64,000 nucleotides of DNA from Desulfurobacteriaceae bacterium (GTDB lineage: Bacteria; Aquificota; Aquificia; Desulfurobacteriales; Desulfurobacteriaceae), in assembly GCA_027068415.1 (NCBI GenBank), contig JAMOTD010000027.1:25670-89669 (forward strand). Reading direction: 5' to 3'. Position 1 is the first letter of the stretch; each line of letters opens with the position of its first letter. Shown in pieces: positions 47,461 through 58,600 of the stretch. Both the position numbers and the translations under genes were made by a program. The notes under the pieces are model-generated. The model was not told the DNA's origin. It saw nothing but the letters and a program-made list of their open reading frames with translations, and searched no databases.

Positions 47461-48003
47461 ATGAGGAGCTCCCTTCTTCTTTTCCTTTTACTCCTTGCGC
47501 TGCCCTTTATTAACGCCTCGGCCCCATCCTCTGAGCTCAAGCTCTCAAACCCTTCTCCCTTGGGGCTTGAAATAGGAAGCACCTCTTTTGCCGAAGTTAG
47601 GGCGCGGTTTGGCTGTAAGTTTACCTCTTTTAATGAGAGAACCGGAGGTACCGTCTGTCTCCTTGAGAAAATTAAACTGCCGGAGGTCAGGCAGGCAGAG
47701 GCTTTCTTTGATAAGAACGACCTTCTGGTAGGCGTAAAGCTCCTCTTTCCCAAGCTTCAGGGAGATGAGGAGTTCTATAAACTGCTCTGGGTTTTGGGGA
47801 GGAAGTACAGACCTTTAAGGGTGGAGCTCCCTGCAGGCGGCGATAAATTGGCCGAGTTTGAGAAGGGGGATGTTGTCATAGTTCTGAAGGCACCCCGCCT
47901 CTCCCCTTCGGTCAGCCTGACTTACTTTCAGCGCTCCTACCTTATAATTGAACCCGAAGGCAGGTTGTCTAAAGAGTTTAAAGAGCTCTTAAGGGAGCTT
48001 TAG
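47461..48003 (+). CDS. secreted protein, C-terminus probably cut by a frameshift
   Basis: The 180-aa product starts with a signal peptide (SSLLLFLLLLALPFINASA) and continues with a globular domain (LGLEIGSTSFAEVRARFGCKFT...TGGTVCLLEKIKL...LLVGVKLLFPKL). Function not recognised. The family-like coding pattern continues past the TAG in another frame (47982-48227), suggesting the original protein was about 260 residues. ATG with GGAGGAGGAG just upstream. Confidence 0.65.
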   Translation: MRSSLLLFLLLLALPFINASAPSSELKLSNPSPLGLEIGSTSFAEVRARFGCKFTSFNERTGGTVCLLEKIKLPEVRQAEAFFDKNDLLVGVKLLFPKLQGDEEFYKLLWVLGRKYRPLRVELPAGGDKLAEFEKGDVVIVLKAPRLSPSVSLTYFQRSYLIIEPEGRLSKEFKELLREL

Positions 48004-48227
48004 GGTGGGAAAAGTTTGAGGGAGCTCTCCCTGAAGTAGAGTCTCAAAAGCTGCTTTATTCCCGCTACGGCTACTACAACAGGTACACTTTGGTCTCTCC
48101 CGACGGCAGAGTTAAAGTTGTTGCTGAGCGCTACGGAAATAAGGTGAGCGTTCTCTTTGTTAGAAATGTTTTGTGGGAGGAGTTCCTGAGGGATAAAAGG
48201 AAGGGGCGCCTCGGAGGGCGCCCCTGA
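47982..48227 (+). pseudogene. out-of-frame C-terminal continuation of the secreted protein gene
   Basis: A frame without a start codon, -1 relative to the gene before it. It reads WEKFEGALPEVESQK, YSRYGYYNRYTLVSPDGRV and KVVAERYGNKVSVLFVRN before TGA at 48225. Codon use is like local genes and a SPDGRVKVV hairpin is protein-like. Best explained by an indel near 47980-48006 that separated it from its 5' part. Confidence 0.55.
48203..48224 (-). terminator. hairpin terminator of the ruvX unit
   Basis: GGGGCGCC-TCGGAG-GGCGCCCC. On the minus strand it is followed by TTCCTTTTATCC, a broken U-run. It lies about 130 bases past the ruvX stop. The stretch between (48228-48356) contains no gene; it has an AT-rich patch (TTAATAATAATAGTTATCAA, near 48266) of unclear meaning. 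Confidence 0.5.
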
Positions 48228-48356
48228 GCGACTCATGGGGAGGAGGGAGGGGGATAGGGGGTGTCTGTTAATAATAATAGTTATCAATATGCTTTTGTCA
48301 ACCCCCCGAATGGGAGATTTGATGGGGAGGTCGGAGATTGCGGAGGTCAATTTATG

Positions 48357-48782
48357 CTACTGCCCTTTCCTCTGCAACTCCTCAAGGAAGTCCCTTAAGA
48401 TTAAGGCTGCGGCGTAGTCGTCAAACTCTTTCTTTCTCTTCCCGAGGCTTCTTGCCAACTCCTTGGCCTCCAGCGTTGTAAAGGCTTCGTCCCGGAAAAC
48501 TATCTCTGCTTCTACCCCCCTCTCCTTTAAAAATTCCTCAAACTTTCCAGCAAACCTCTTTATCTTCTCCCCAATCTTAGTTATTTCACCCTCCCGATTT
48601 ACGGGAATTCCCACTACGATTTTCCTAACTCCTTTATCCTCTATTATCCTTAGGAGCTCCTCAAAGGTCTCCCTGTTGCTCCTTCGGTAGATAATCTTGT
48701 AGGGAGAGGCTGTCAGGCTTAAAGGGTCAGAAAGGGCTACTCCGATTTTCTTGAACCCCACGTCAAGGGCCATTACCCTCAT
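48357..48782 (-). CDS. ruvX: RuvX/YqgF-type Holliday junction resolvase-like protein
   Basis: The 141-aa product has the RNase H-fold YqgF pattern: MRVMALDVGFKKIGVALSDP at the start with the first catalytic Asp, RKIVVGIPVNREGE near 52, RDEAFTTLEA near 96, and KEFDDYAAALILRDFLE near 118 with the last Asp. Members process the 5' end of pre-16S rRNA and were first annotated as resolvases. Downstream of the ThiS-like gene by three bases. Confidence 0.92.
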   Translation of the reverse strand: MRVMALDVGFKKIGVALSDPLSLTASPYKIIYRRSNRETFEELLRIIEDKGVRKIVVGIPVNREGEITKIGEKIKRFAGKFEEFLKERGVEAEIVFRDEAFTTLEAKELARSLGKRKKEFDDYAAALILRDFLEELQRKGQ

Positions 48783-48785
48783 TCT

Positions 48786-48992
48786 CTACCCCTTTGAGGT
48801 TGCAACTACCACTTTAACCCTCTCTCCGTCGGCAAGGAGCTCGTCGTCGCAAAGGAGCTCTTTTCCCTTTACCACAACCGCCGTTTCGGGGTAGATGTTT
48901 AGGAGTTCCAATAGCCTATCAACCCTTATCCTCTTTCCTTTAAACTCAACCTCCCTTTCCTTTCCGTCCAGTTCAACTAAAATTTTTCCCAA
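48786..48992 (-). CDS. ThiS/MoaD-like ubiquitin-fold protein
   Basis: The 68-aa product (from TTG 48992) has ubiquitin-like sequence: GKILVELDGKEREVEF, KRIRVDRLLELLNIYPETAVVVKGKELLCDDELLADGERVKVVVATSKG. This resembles ThiS/MoaD sulfur carriers, but it ends in KG, not GG, so thiocarboxylation as in ThiS is uncertain. AAAGGGG seven bases before TTG supports this start; a longer form from GTG 49052 would overlap the divergent gene. Operon with ruvX. Confidence 0.65.
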   Translation of the reverse strand: MGKILVELDGKEREVEFKGKRIRVDRLLELLNIYPETAVVVKGKELLCDDELLADGERVKVVVATSKG

Positions 48993-49018
48993 ATCTAACC
49001 CCTTTAAGGAGATTTCAA

Positions 49019-49339
49019 TTGAAAATATACCTTGACGACTGGAGAGAGCCACCTGCCGGCTACAGGCTGGTTAAAACGGTTAACGAGCTTAAGGAGATTG
49101 TAAAGAGGTTCGGCAGGGAAATAGAGCTCTTAGACCTTGATAACTACCTTGAGGAGTACTCGGCCTTCGGCGGCAACGGCATAGACTTTATCAGGTGGCT
49201 TGAGGAGGCCGTCTATACCGGTGAGGTTGAGCTTAACCCTGATGTTAAAATTGTTAGCCACTCCTCCGACCCCTACATGAGGGAGGAGATTGAGGAGGTC
49301 GGTAGGAGGATAAAAGCCTATTTAAGGAGCGGGATATGA
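49019..49339 (+). CDS. cyclic-phosphate processing receiver-like domain protein
   Basis: The 106-aa product opens KIYLDDWREPPAGYRLVKTVNELKEIV and ends with a SHSSDPYMREEIEEVGRRI segment, a pattern shared with small receiver-like proteins (IYLDD.R.PP.G...HS.NP). These are predicted to process cyclic phosphates; the usual LDHDL motif is changed to LDLDNYL. Function therefore uncertain. TTG start with AAGGAGA six bases upstream. Overlaps gatC by 4 bases (ATGA), so it is in one operon with gatC-gatA. Confidence 0.6.
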   Translation: MKIYLDDWREPPAGYRLVKTVNELKEIVKRFGREIELLDLDNYLEEYSAFGGNGIDFIRWLEEAVYTGEVELNPDVKIVSHSSDPYMREEIEEVGRRIKAYLRSGI

Positions 49340-49626
49340 AGCTAAGCAGGGAAGAAGTTCTCCACATTGCGCACCTTGCAAGGATTGAGCTTAAGGAGGA
49401 AGAGGTTGAGAAGTTCAGGAAGGAGCTCTCAGAAATTCTGGCTTTTGTTGAGAAGTTAAACGAGCTTGACACCGAAGGAATTGACCCCAAGTTCAGCGTA
49501 ATTCCTCCAGAAAACGTTTTAAGGGAAGACGTCCCCCAACTCTCCCTGCCGAGGGAGAAGACCTTTATGAACGCCCCCGAGACAGACGGGGAGTACTTTA
49601 TCGTTCCGAAAGTGGTTAAGAAATAG
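49336..49626 (+). CDS. gatC: Asp/Glu-tRNA amidotransferase subunit C
   Basis: The 96-aa product fits GatC: KLSREEVLHIAHLARIELKEEEVEKFRKELSEILAFVEKLNELDTEGIDP at the N-terminus and VLREDVPQLSLPREKTFMNAPETDGEYFIVPKVV at the C-terminus. It stabilises GatA/GatB in conversion of Glu-tRNA-Gln and Asp-tRNA-Asn. gatA follows after nine bases. Confidence 0.95.
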   Translation: MKLSREEVLHIAHLARIELKEEEVEKFRKELSEILAFVEKLNELDTEGIDPKFSVIPPENVLREDVPQLSLPREKTFMNAPETDGEYFIVPKVVKK

Positions 49627-49635
49627 GAGGAGGAG

Positions 49636-51099
49636 ATGGAACTTTTGAATAAGAGCTTAAAGGAGCTCCACACCCTCATTAAGAAGAAAGAAGTTAAGCC
49701 TACAGAGCTCTTAAGTGAGCTCTTAAAGAGGATTGAGGAGACTGAGCCGAAGCTCAACGCCTACATAACCGTTAGCAGGGAAGAAGCCGAGAGGAGGGCA
49801 CAAATCCTTGATGAGGAGCTGGTTAAACTCTCAGAAGATGAGGTGCCCGAGCTCTTCGGAATTCCTCTCTCAATCAAGGACAACATAAACGTTGAAGGAA
49901 TCAGAATGACCTGTGCCTCAAAGATGCTTGAGAGCTTTATCTCTCCCTACGATGCAACCGTTATAAAGAGGCTCAGGGAGAGGGGAGCTCTCTTCGTCGG
50001 AAAGAACAACCTTGACGAGTTTGCAATGGGTTCCTCAACCGAGACCTCCTACTTCGGCCCGACTAAAAACCCTTGGGACTTAGAGAGAGTTCCGGGAGGC
50101 TCTTCCGGCGGTAGCGCCGCGGCAGTTTCAGCCCGCTCTGCAATTGCCTCCCTTGGCTCAGACACGGGAGGCTCAATCAGACAGCCCGCATCCTTCTGCG
50201 GGGTTGTGGGCTTAAAGCCGACCTACGGAAGGGTCTCAAGGTACGGCTTAACCGCCTTTGCCTCCTCCCTTGACCAAATAGGCCCCATTACAAAGAGCGT
50301 TGAGGACGCCGCCTATTTGCTCAACGTTATCTCCGGTCAGGACTCTAAAGACGCAACCTCTGCAAAGGTTCCCGTTCCCAACTTCCTTGAGGCCTTAAAC
50401 GGAGAGGTAAAGGGGTTAAAGGCCGGCCTTCCGAAAGAGTACTTTGTTGAGGGAGTTGAGCCCGAAGTTAAGGAGGCCGTTTTAAACGCCGTTAAGAAGT
50501 TAGAGGCCCTCGGTGTTGAGGTAGTTGAGGTTTCCCTCCCCAACACTAAGTACGCCGTTGAGACCTACTACATAATTGCCCCGGCCGAAGCCTCTTCAAA
50601 CCTCGGTAGGTTTGACGGCGTCCGCTACACCTACAGGGCTAAAGATTACAAAGACTTAATAGACATGTATAAAAAGACCCGTGCTGAAGGTTTCGGAGAC
50701 GAGGTTAAGAGAAGGATAATGATAGGAACCTACACCTTAAGCGCCGGCTACTACGACGCCTACTACCTTAAAGCACAGAAGGTCAGAACACTCATCTATC
50801 AGGGCTTTCAGAAGGCCTTTGAGGAGGTTGATTTCCTGATTACCCCCGTAGCTCCCGAAACCGCCTTTAAACTGGGGGAGAAGAGCGGCGACCCGATAAA
50901 GATGTACCTCTCCGACATCTTCACGATTGCCGTTAACCTTGCGGGACTCCCTGCAATCTCCGTCCCCTGCGGATTTGACAGCAAAAATCTCCCAATCGGC
51001 CTTCAGGTAATCGGTAAGGCCTTTGACGAGGAGACAGTTCTGAAAGTTGCTTACGCAGTAGAGAAGGAGCTCTCCCTCAACCTCACCCCATCTCTTTAA
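49636..51099 (+). CDS. gatA: Asp/Glu-tRNA amidotransferase subunit A
   Basis: The 487-aa amidase releases ammonia from Gln for GatCAB. The Ser-cisSer-Lys triad region is visible: [10 protein letters not shown] with Lys near 78, [13 protein letters not shown] near 153 and [15 protein letters not shown] near 175 with the nucleophile. [13 protein letters not shown] and [11 protein letters not shown] are typical. gatB is not in the window. Followed by a terminator. Confidence 0.97.
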   Translation: MELLNKSLKELHTLIKKKEVKPTELLSELLKRIEETEPKLNAYITVSREEAERRAQILDEELVKLSEDEVPELFGIPLSIKDNINVEGIRMTCASKMLESFISPYDATVIKRLRERGALFVGKNNLDEFAMGSSTETSYFGPTKNPWDLERVPGGSSGGSAAAVSARSAIASLGSDTGGSIRQPASFCGVVGLKPTYGRVSRYGLTAFASSLDQIGPITKSVEDAAYLLNVISGQDSKDATSAKVPVPNFLEALNGEVKGLKAGLPKEYFVEGVEPEVKEAVLNAVKKLEALGVEVVEVSLPNTKYAVETYYIIAPAEASSNLGRFDGVRYTYRAKDYKDLIDMYKKTRAEGFGDEVKRRIMIGTYTLSAGYYDAYYLKAQKVRTLIYQGFQKAFEEVDFLITPVAPETAFKLGEKSGDPIKMYLSDIFTIAVNLAGLPAISVPCGFDSKNLPIGLQVIGKAFDEETVLKVAYAVEKELSLNLTPSL

Positions 51100-51108
51100 C
51101 CATACCTG

Positions 51109-51141
51109 CCCCGTACTTTTCCTTTAGGTGCGGGGTTTTCC
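51109..51141 (+). terminator. intrinsic terminator of gatA
   Basis: CCCCGTAC (51109-51116), loop, GTGCGGGG (51128-51135) with one G-T pair, then TTTTCC. Confidence 0.75.
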
Positions 51142-51149
51142 TTTCCAAA

Positions 51150-51176
51150 TAAAAAAGCCCCGCGCGGGGCGGGGCT
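51150..51176 (-). terminator. intrinsic terminator of rpoC
   Basis: On the minus strand AGCCCCG-CCCCGCG-CGGGGCT (51176-51156) followed by TTTTTATTT. Faces the gatA terminator in the 99-base convergent gap. Confidence 0.85.
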
Positions 51177-51198
51177 GGATTTCACTTGAAACTTTCAA

Positions 51199-54100
51199 TT
51201 ATTCGCTAACTTCCTGCTCTTCCCTATCTTCGCAGTAGTCCCAGGTAACTCTCCTGTACTCTTTCCTTCCGGTTCCGGCGGGGATGAGCCTTCCGATAAT
51301 TACGTTCTCCTTGAGTCCCCTCAGGTAGTCCCTCTTGCCGGCAATTGCGGCCTCGGAGAGAACTCTCGTAGTCTCCTGGAAGGAAGCTGCAGAGATGAAG
51401 GAAGGCGTTGAGAGTGCAGCCTTTGTAATACCGGTTAGAACCGGCCTTGCCTTTGGAGGCCTCTTGCCCTCCTTGAAGAGCTGCTCCCTTACCCTTTCAA
51501 ACTCGTCCCTGTCAACAACTTCCTCAACGAGGTAGTTGGAGTCTCCGGAGTCCTCAATCCTGACCTTGGAGAGCATCTTCTTGATGATTACCTCAAAGTG
51601 CTTGTCGTTAATGTCAACTCCCTGAGCACGGTAAACAGACTGGATTTCGTCAAGGAGGAAGCGGGCTACCGCCCTCTCTCCGAGGATGTTTAAGATGTCG
51701 TGGGGGTTGAGCTGTCCGTCTGTTAGCGGCTCTCCTGCCTTAACGAAGTCGCCGGTTCTTACGTAGATGTACTTACCCTTGGGAACCTCGTACTCCCTCT
51801 TAACGCCGGTTTCGGGGTCAACGATTGTGATGATGATTTTGTTCTTTTCGGTCTCTACAAAAACTTTACCGCTGATTTCTGCAAGGATTGCTGCGTCCTT
51901 AGGCCTTCTTGCCTCAAAGAGCTCCGCAACTCTGGGAAGACCGCCGGTAATGTCCTTGGTTCCTCCGATTTTCCTCGGGAGCCTTGCAAGTTGGGCTCCG
52001 ATTTCAACCTTCTGGCCTTCCTTAACCATAATCCTTGCGCCGACAGGGAGGGGATAGAAGTCAACTACCTCTCCCTCTTCGTTTAGAAGCTCAATCGTCG
52101 GCTCGTAGGGTAGAGTCCTGTACTCAAGAACTACCGGCTCGGTCTCGGAAACCGTAACTCCGGGGATAATGTCCTTAAACCTTACGATTCCGCTCCTTAA
52201 GGCAAGAATCGGAATAGCGTGGGGGTCCCACTCTGCAAGGATTTGCCCCTTAACTACCTTGTCGCCGTCCTTGACCCTTAAAACTGCGGCGTATGGAAGG
52301 TCGTACCTCTCAAGGTGTTTTCCGGTCTTCTCGTCAACTACGGCAATCTTTCCGGCCCTGTTGATTACGATTACCCTTCCCTCAGAGTCAGTAATCGTGT
52401 TGGCGTTGAAGATTTTGACGATTCCGTCGTGTTTGGCCCTGTACTCTGAGGCCTCGGCACCCCTCATAGCAATACCACCGATGTGGAAGGTACGCATCGT
52501 TAGCTGAGTACCGGGCTCGCCGATTGACTGGGCGGCAATGATTCCGATTGCCTCTCCAAGCTGAACGGGCCTCTGCCTTGCAAGGTCCCTACCGTAGCAC
52601 TTGGAGCAGACTCCGAAGGGCGCCTTACAGGTTAAGATTGAGCGGATTTTTACGCTCTCTATTCCGAGGTCTTCAATCCTCTGAGCAACCTCTTCGGTAA
52701 TCTCCTCGTCCTTCTTAACCAGAACTTCACCGGTTATCGGGTCAACTATGTCCTCGGCTGCGTAGCGGCCTGCAATCCTCTTTGCAAGGGGAATTACGAT
52801 TTCCCCGGCCTCCATAAGGGCGGAGACCTCAATTCCGTCCTCGCAGCCGCAGTCCTCCATCGTGATGATTACGTCCTGAGCGACGTCTGCAAGCCTTCTT
52901 GTAAGGTATCCGGCGTCAGCGGTTTTGAGGGCAGTATCCGCAAGACCCTTCCTTGCACCGTGGGTTGAGATAAAGTACTCAAGAACTGTAAGTCCCTCGC
53001 GGAAGTTGGAGATAATGGGGGTCTCAATAATTTCACCTGAAGGTTTGGCCATAAGACCCCTCATACCTGCAAGCTGGCGAATCTGGGTCTGGCTACCGCG
53101 GGCACCGGAGGAGAGCATCATGAAGACGGGGTTGAAGGTTCCGTCGTTGGGGAGCCTTCCGCGGGAACCCAGGTCGTGGCTCCTCATGTAATCCATCATG
53201 TCCTTTGTAAGCTGTTCGGTAACCCTCGTCCAGATGTCAACGATTTTGTTGTAGCGCTCGTCCTTAGAGAGGAGGCCGTTCTTGTAGCCCTCTTCAATCT
53301 CAACGATTTCCCTCTTGGCCTTTTCAATGAGCTCCTTCTTTGTAGGCGGAATGTGGAGGTCGTCAATTCCGATTGAGAGTCCGCCAAGCGTAGCCTGAAC
53401 GAATCCGGCCTCCTTGAGGCGGTCAAGCATGTCAACAGTTATCTCGTTTCCGAGCTTCTTGTGGACGTCTGCAATCAGGGCAGCAACGGCCTTCTTCGTC
53501 ATTACCTTGTTAACGAAGGGGTAGTTCTCGGGCAGGAGCGTGTTGAACTTAACCCTTCCGGCCGTTGTTGTAATTACCTCCTCTCTTCCGCTCTCGCTCT
53601 TGTGGGCGGGGATTTTTACCTTGATGCGGGCGTGGAGCTCTACCTCACCCAGCTCAAGGGCCTTTAATACCTGGTCAAAGTCTGCAAACTCCTTGCCCTC
53701 TCCCTTTGCTCCGGGCTTCTCAAGGGTCATGTAGTAAAGGCCGAGGACCATGTCCTGTGAGGGAACTGCCAAGGGTTTACCGTGGGCAGGTGAAAGTATG
53801 TTCTGGGTTGAGAGCATGAGGGTGTAGGCCTCAAGCTGGGCCTCAAGGGAGAGGGGAACGTGAACTGCCATCTGGTCGCCGTCAAAGTCGGCGTTAAATG
53901 CAGTACAGACGAGTGGGTGGAGCTGGATAGCCTTACCCTCAACCAAAACTGGCTCAAAGGCCTGAATTGAAACCCTGTGGAGAGTCGGAGCCCTGTTTAG
54001 GAGAACGGGGTGCTCCTTGATAACCTCCTCAAGGCACTCCCAGACTTCTGGCTCCTGCCTCTCAACCATCTTTTTGGCGAGCTTAATGGTGTTAGCGTAG

Positions 54101-55623
54101 CCTTTCTCCTCAAGGCGCCTGTAAACGAAGGGCTTAAAGAGCTCAAGCGCCATAATTTTGGGAAGGCCGCACTGGTGCATCTTGAGTTCCGGGCCTACGA
54201 CGATAACGGCACGGCCGGAGTAGTCAACCCTTTTACCTAAGAGATTCTGCCTGAACCTACCCTGCTTACCCCTTAAGACGTCTGAGAGGGACTTTAAGGG
54301 GTGTCCCTTGGATGACTTAACGGGCCTTCCTCTTCTGCCGTTGTCTATGAGGGTGTCAACGGCCTCCTGAAGCATTCTCTTTTCGTTTCTTACGATGATT
54401 TCGGGAGCGTCAAGCTCTAAGAGCCTCTTGAGGCGGTTGTTCCTGTTGATTACGCGCCTGTAGAGGTCGTTAAGGTCGCTTGTTGCAAACCTTCCGCCCT
54501 CTAAGGGCACGAGGGGGCGGAGCTCCGGCGGAAGAACGGGAAGAACCTCAAGAACCATCCACTCGGGCTTGTTGTTTGAGTTAAGGAAGGACTCAACGAT
54601 TTTGAGCCTTCTGACAAGCTTTTTCAGTTTTGCCTCGGTGGTATCCTTCCTTGTAGCCCTTCTGATTTCCTCTTTAACGAGCTCCTTACTTTGGATTTTG
54701 CCCTGCTCAACGAGGAACTCAACGTACCAGTCAAGGGCTTTTCCGCCCTTCTCAACTTCTATGTTGAACTTCTCCTTCAGCTTTTTGTAGTCGGTGTAGT
54801 CAATAATCTGTCCCTTTTCAAGCCCCGAGTCTCCCGGGTCAGTTACTACCACCAGTACGTTTTTGACTATTCCGATGATTACGTCTTCAGAGAGGCCCGT
54901 GTAGTAGGCAAGGGTGTCAACTGCCGCCTTAAAGACGTTGGGAAGCTTCTTCTGAAGGTCGGCGTTAATTGAGGAGATTTCGCCTGAGTACATTCTGATT
55001 TCTTCCCGGAGCTCCTCTGCAAGCTCCTCAAGGTCAACCCTCTTTAGGGCCTCCTTTATTCCGGCTGCGCCGATTCCTACCTCAAAGGCCTCCTCTCCGA
55101 GCTCCTCAACCTTCTCCCTGTACTCCTCTTCGGTTAAGAGCTGGAACTTCTCAAGGCCTGTCTCCTCTTCGTCTCCCGGGTCAAGGACGATGTAGCTCTC
55201 AAAGTAGACTACCCTCTCAACTTCCCTTACTGAGAGCCCGAGGAGAGCTCCGATTTTGCTCGGAACCGACTTAACGTACCAGATGTGGGTACAGGGGGCG
55301 GCAAGCTCAATGTGGCCGAACCTTCTCCTCCTCTCTTTAGAGAGGGTTACCTCAACTCCACACCTGTCGCAGATAACCCCTGCGTACTTTGAGCCCCTGT
55401 ACTTACCGCAGAGGCACTCCCAGTCCCTTATGGGGCCGAAAATCCTTGCACAGAAGAGACCGTCCCTTTCGGGCTTTAAGGTTCTATAGTTAAGGGTCTC
55501 GGGGAGCTTAACCTCTCCGTGGGACCACTCCCTGATTTTCTCGGGAGAGGCAAGACCTATCTCAATTGCATCAAAGTCAAAGGTTTTGGGCTCTTCACTG
55601 AATACGATTTCTCTTTTGCTCAC
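51199..55623 (-). CDS. rpoC: RNA polymerase beta' subunit
   Basis: The 1474-aa catalytic subunit has the N-terminal zinc ribbon ([23 protein letters not shown]), the catalytic [12 protein letters not shown] at residues 577-588, and the bridge helix/trigger loop region ([31 protein letters not shown]). The four-Cys second zinc site is also present ([20 protein letters not shown]). A spacer insert is present near 140-200 ([11 protein letters not shown] region). Encoded downstream of rpoB with a 54-base gap. Confidence 0.98.
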   Translation of the reverse strand: MSKREIVFSEEPKTFDFDAIEIGLASPEKIREWSHGEVKLPETLNYRTLKPERDGLFCARIFGPIRDWECLCGKYRGSKYAGVICDRCGVEVTLSKERRRRFGHIELAAPCTHIWYVKSVPSKIGALLGLSVREVERVVYFESYIVLDPGDEEETGLEKFQLLTEEEYREKVEELGEEAFEVGIGAAGIKEALKRVDLEELAEELREEIRMYSGEISSINADLQKKLPNVFKAAVDTLAYYTGLSEDVIIGIVKNVLVVVTDPGDSGLEKGQIIDYTDYKKLKEKFNIEVEKGGKALDWYVEFLVEQGKIQSKELVKEEIRRATRKDTTEAKLKKLVRRLKIVESFLNSNNKPEWMVLEVLPVLPPELRPLVPLEGGRFATSDLNDLYRRVINRNNRLKRLLELDAPEIIVRNEKRMLQEAVDTLIDNGRRGRPVKSSKGHPLKSLSDVLRGKQGRFRQNLLGKRVDYSGRAVIVVGPELKMHQCGLPKIMALELFKPFVYRRLEEKGYANTIKLAKKMVERQEPEVWECLEEVIKEHPVLLNRAPTLHRVSIQAFEPVLVEGKAIQLHPLVCTAFNADFDGDQMAVHVPLSLEAQLEAYTLMLSTQNILSPAHGKPLAVPSQDMVLGLYYMTLEKPGAKGEGKEFADFDQVLKALELGEVELHARIKVKIPAHKSESGREEVITTTAGRVKFNTLLPENYPFVNKVMTKKAVAALIADVHKKLGNEITVDMLDRLKEAGFVQATLGGLSIGIDDLHIPPTKKELIEKAKREIVEIEEGYKNGLLSKDERYNKIVDIWTRVTEQLTKDMMDYMRSHDLGSRGRLPNDGTFNPVFMMLSSGARGSQTQIRQLAGMRGLMAKPSGEIIETPIISNFREGLTVLEYFISTHGARKGLADTALKTADAGYLTRRLADVAQDVIITMEDCGCEDGIEVSALMEAGEIVIPLAKRIAGRYAAEDIVDPITGEVLVKKDEEITEEVAQRIEDLGIESVKIRSILTCKAPFGVCSKCYGRDLARQRPVQLGEAIGIIAAQSIGEPGTQLTMRTFHIGGIAMRGAEASEYRAKHDGIVKIFNANTITDSEGRVIVINRAGKIAVVDEKTGKHLERYDLPYAAVLRVKDGDKVVKGQILAEWDPHAIPILALRSGIVRFKDIIPGVTVSETEPVVLEYRTLPYEPTIELLNEEGEVVDFYPLPVGARIMVKEGQKVEIGAQLARLPRKIGGTKDITGGLPRVAELFEARRPKDAAILAEISGKVFVETEKNKIIITIVDPETGVKREYEVPKGKYIYVRTGDFVKAGEPLTDGQLNPHDILNILGERAVARFLLDEIQSVYRAQGVDINDKHFEVIIKKMLSKVRIEDSGDSNYLVEEVVDRDEFERVREQLFKEGKRPPKARPVLTGITKAALSTPSFISAASFQETTRVLSEAAIAGKRDYLRGLKENVIIGRLIPAGTGRKEYRRVTWDYCEDREEQEVSE

Positions 55624-55677
55624 CTTGAGCTCCTCCTAAGGGGGGTTTAAAAGGGGGCGTAGAGCCCCCGAAAAGTC

Positions 55678-58600
55678 TTAGTTAACCTGACCTTCGCCCT
55701 CTTCCTCCTCAAACTCCTTTATGAATTTAACGTCAAGGGCGAGGGCTTTGAGCTCGCGAACCAGAACGTTGAAGGATTCGGGGAGTCCGGGCTCAAAAGA
55801 GTACTTGCCTTTAACAATTGCTTCGTAAACCCTTGAGCGTCCCTCAACGTCGTCGGACTTAACCGTAAGCATCTCCTGGAGGGTGTAGGCTGCACCGTAG
55901 GCCTCAAGTGCCCACACCTCCATCTCACCGAACCTCTGACCGCCGAACTGTGCCTTACCGCCGAGGGGCTGCTGAGTAATGAGTGAGTAAGGTCCGGTTG
56001 AGCGGGCGTGAATCTTGTCGTCTGCAAGGTGGATGAGCTTAAGCATGTACATGTATCCGACCGTAACGTCCTGGTCAAAGGGCTCTCCGGTTAAGCCGTC
56101 GTAGAGGGTGAGCTGGCCGGTTTCGGGAAGTCCCGCCCTTCTTAAGAGGGCCTTAATCTCCTCCTCTTTTGCACCGTTGAAGATTGGGGACTCAAACCTG
56201 ATTCCCTTGGAGAGCTTCTTGGCGACCTCTCTCAGCTCGTCGTCTGAGAGGCTGTCTATGAGCTTGCTAATCCTCTCGTCGTTGTAGATTGCCTTGATTT
56301 CCTCCCTAACCTTGTCAAGGCCGGCTTTCATTAACCTCTCAATCTTCTTACCGAGCTCCTTGGCCGCAAGCCCGAGGTGGACTTCTAAAATCTGTCCGAC
56401 GTTCATACGGGAGGGAACGCCGAGGGGGTTGAGGACGATGTCAACGGGAGTACCGTCGGCAAGGAAGGGCATGTCCTCAACAGGCCTGATTTGGGAGATA
56501 ACGCCCTTGTTTCCGTGGCGACCGGACATCTTGTCGCCGATTGTCAGCTTACGCTTTGTCGCTATGTAAACCTTAACTTTCTTGTTGACTCCGGCGGGGA
56601 GCTCGTGTCCCATTTCAATGGCCGCCTTCTTCTCCTCGTAGATGTTCTCCACGAGGGCAATCTTGTCAACGGCCTTGAGCCTGATTTTCTTGAGCTCCTC
56701 AACTACATTCTCGTCGTCAATTATTGAGGGTTTCCTGAGGGCGAAGAAGACGAGCTCCTCAACCTTATCTTCGGTAATCTCCTCGCCGGCAGAAATTAGA
56801 AGGTTTCCTGCTGCGTCGTAAACGTCTTCCCTAACCCTCTTTCCGAGAATCAGCTCTGCAGCCTTCCTGTCTCTGTCTTTCTTAATGAGGTTAATCTCCT
56901 CCTGCTTTTCCCTCTCAAGTTTTGCCTTCTCTTCGGCTTCAATGAGCTGAGTTCTCGGGTCTTTCTCCTCTCCCTTCCTTGAGAGGATTTTCACGTCAAT
57001 AACGACACCCTCAACTCCGTGGGGAACCCTGAGGGAAGTATCCTTAACCCCTTTGGCCTTCTCGCCGAAGATTGCCTGAAGGAGCTTCTCCTCGGGGGTA
57101 AGAACCTGCTCTCCCTTTGGAGTAACCTTTCCGACTAAGATGTCTCCGGGCTTAACGTAGGTTCCGATTCTAACGATTCCAGATTCGTCAAGGTGCCTGA
57201 GGGCGGCTTCAGAGACGTTCGGAATGTCGCGGGTAATCTCCTCCTTACCCAGCTTCGTCTCTACCGCCTCGCACTCAAACTCCTGAATGTGAATTGAGGT
57301 GTAGACGTCGTCTTTCAGGAGCCTTTCGCTGACCAAAATAGCGTCCTCAAAGTTGTAGCCTCTCCAGGGCATAAAGGCAACTAAAACGTTCTTTCCGAGC
57401 GCCAACTCTCCGTTCTCCATTGAGGGACCGTCGGCGATAATCTGACCTCTCTTAACTCTTTGGCCTTTCTTAACTATCGGCCTCTGGTTGATGCAGGTCT
57501 TCTGGTTGGACTTCTGGAACTTCTTAAGGTTGTAAACGTCAAAGCCGGTATCAACTGAAAGTCCGCTCTCCTCAATCTCTTCAGGGTCAACCTTAATGAT
57601 TATTTTGTCGGCGGTAACGCTCTCTACAACTCCCGAGCGCTTTGCAACTACGGCGCTGCGGCTGTAGAGGGCAACCTCCTTCTCCATTCCCGTTGCAATG
57701 AAGGGAGCCTCGGTCTTGATGAGGGGAACGGCCTGACGTTGCATGTTGGAGCCCATGAGGGCACGGTTTGCGTCGTCGTGCTCTAAGAAAGGAATAAGTG
57801 AGGCCGAAACCGAGAATACCTGCTTGGGAGAGACGTCCATAAATTGGACTTCTTCCCTCTTAACCAGCTTGAACTCGGCCTTGTGGCGGGCCATTACGGT
57901 GTCGGCCGTAATGTAGCCGTTCTCGTCAACGGGAGCGTTGGCCTGAGCTATTACGTAGTTCTCCTCTTCGTCGGCCGTCATGTAGACGATTTCGTCGGTA
58001 ACTTTTCCGTTAACCACGCGCCTGTAAGGGGTTTCAAGGAAGCCGAGCCAGTTAATCCTTCCGTATGTGGTAAGTGAGTTAATCAGACCGATGTTCTGAC
58101 CTTCAGGAGTTTCAATCGGGCAAATCCTTCCGTAGTGGGATGGGTGAACGTCCCTTACCTCAAAGCCGGCCCTTTCCCTCGTTAGTCCGCCGGGACCGAG
58201 GGCCGAGAGCCTCCTCTTGTGGGTTGTCTCTGCCAGCGGGTTGGTCTGGTCCATAAACTGGCAGAGGGAAGTTAGGGTAAAGAACTCTTTAAGGGGATTG
58301 AGGGCAGTCCTCGGGTTGATTAGGTCCTGAGGCATTACAGAATCTATGTCTGCAACTGCCAACTTTTCCTTAACGGCCTTTTCAAGCTTGAAGAGGCCGG
58401 ACTTGAAGGCGATTTCTGCGAGCTCACCTACGCCCCTAACCCTCCTGTTTCCGAGGTGGTCAATGTCGTCGTAGGGGCGGATTTCGGCGTGGACTTCCAT
58501 TAAGGCCTTAACCGCACCTACGATGTCGGCCTTGTGGAGAATCCTTCCTGCATCGTCGTAGTCGGGTTCTACCTTAAACTCCTCCTTCTTCTGGGCTGCC

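Noticed and set aside
48260..48290. Fur box in TTAATAATAATAGTTATCAA
   Set aside because: Only loosely like the consensus and not placed before a suitable gene start.
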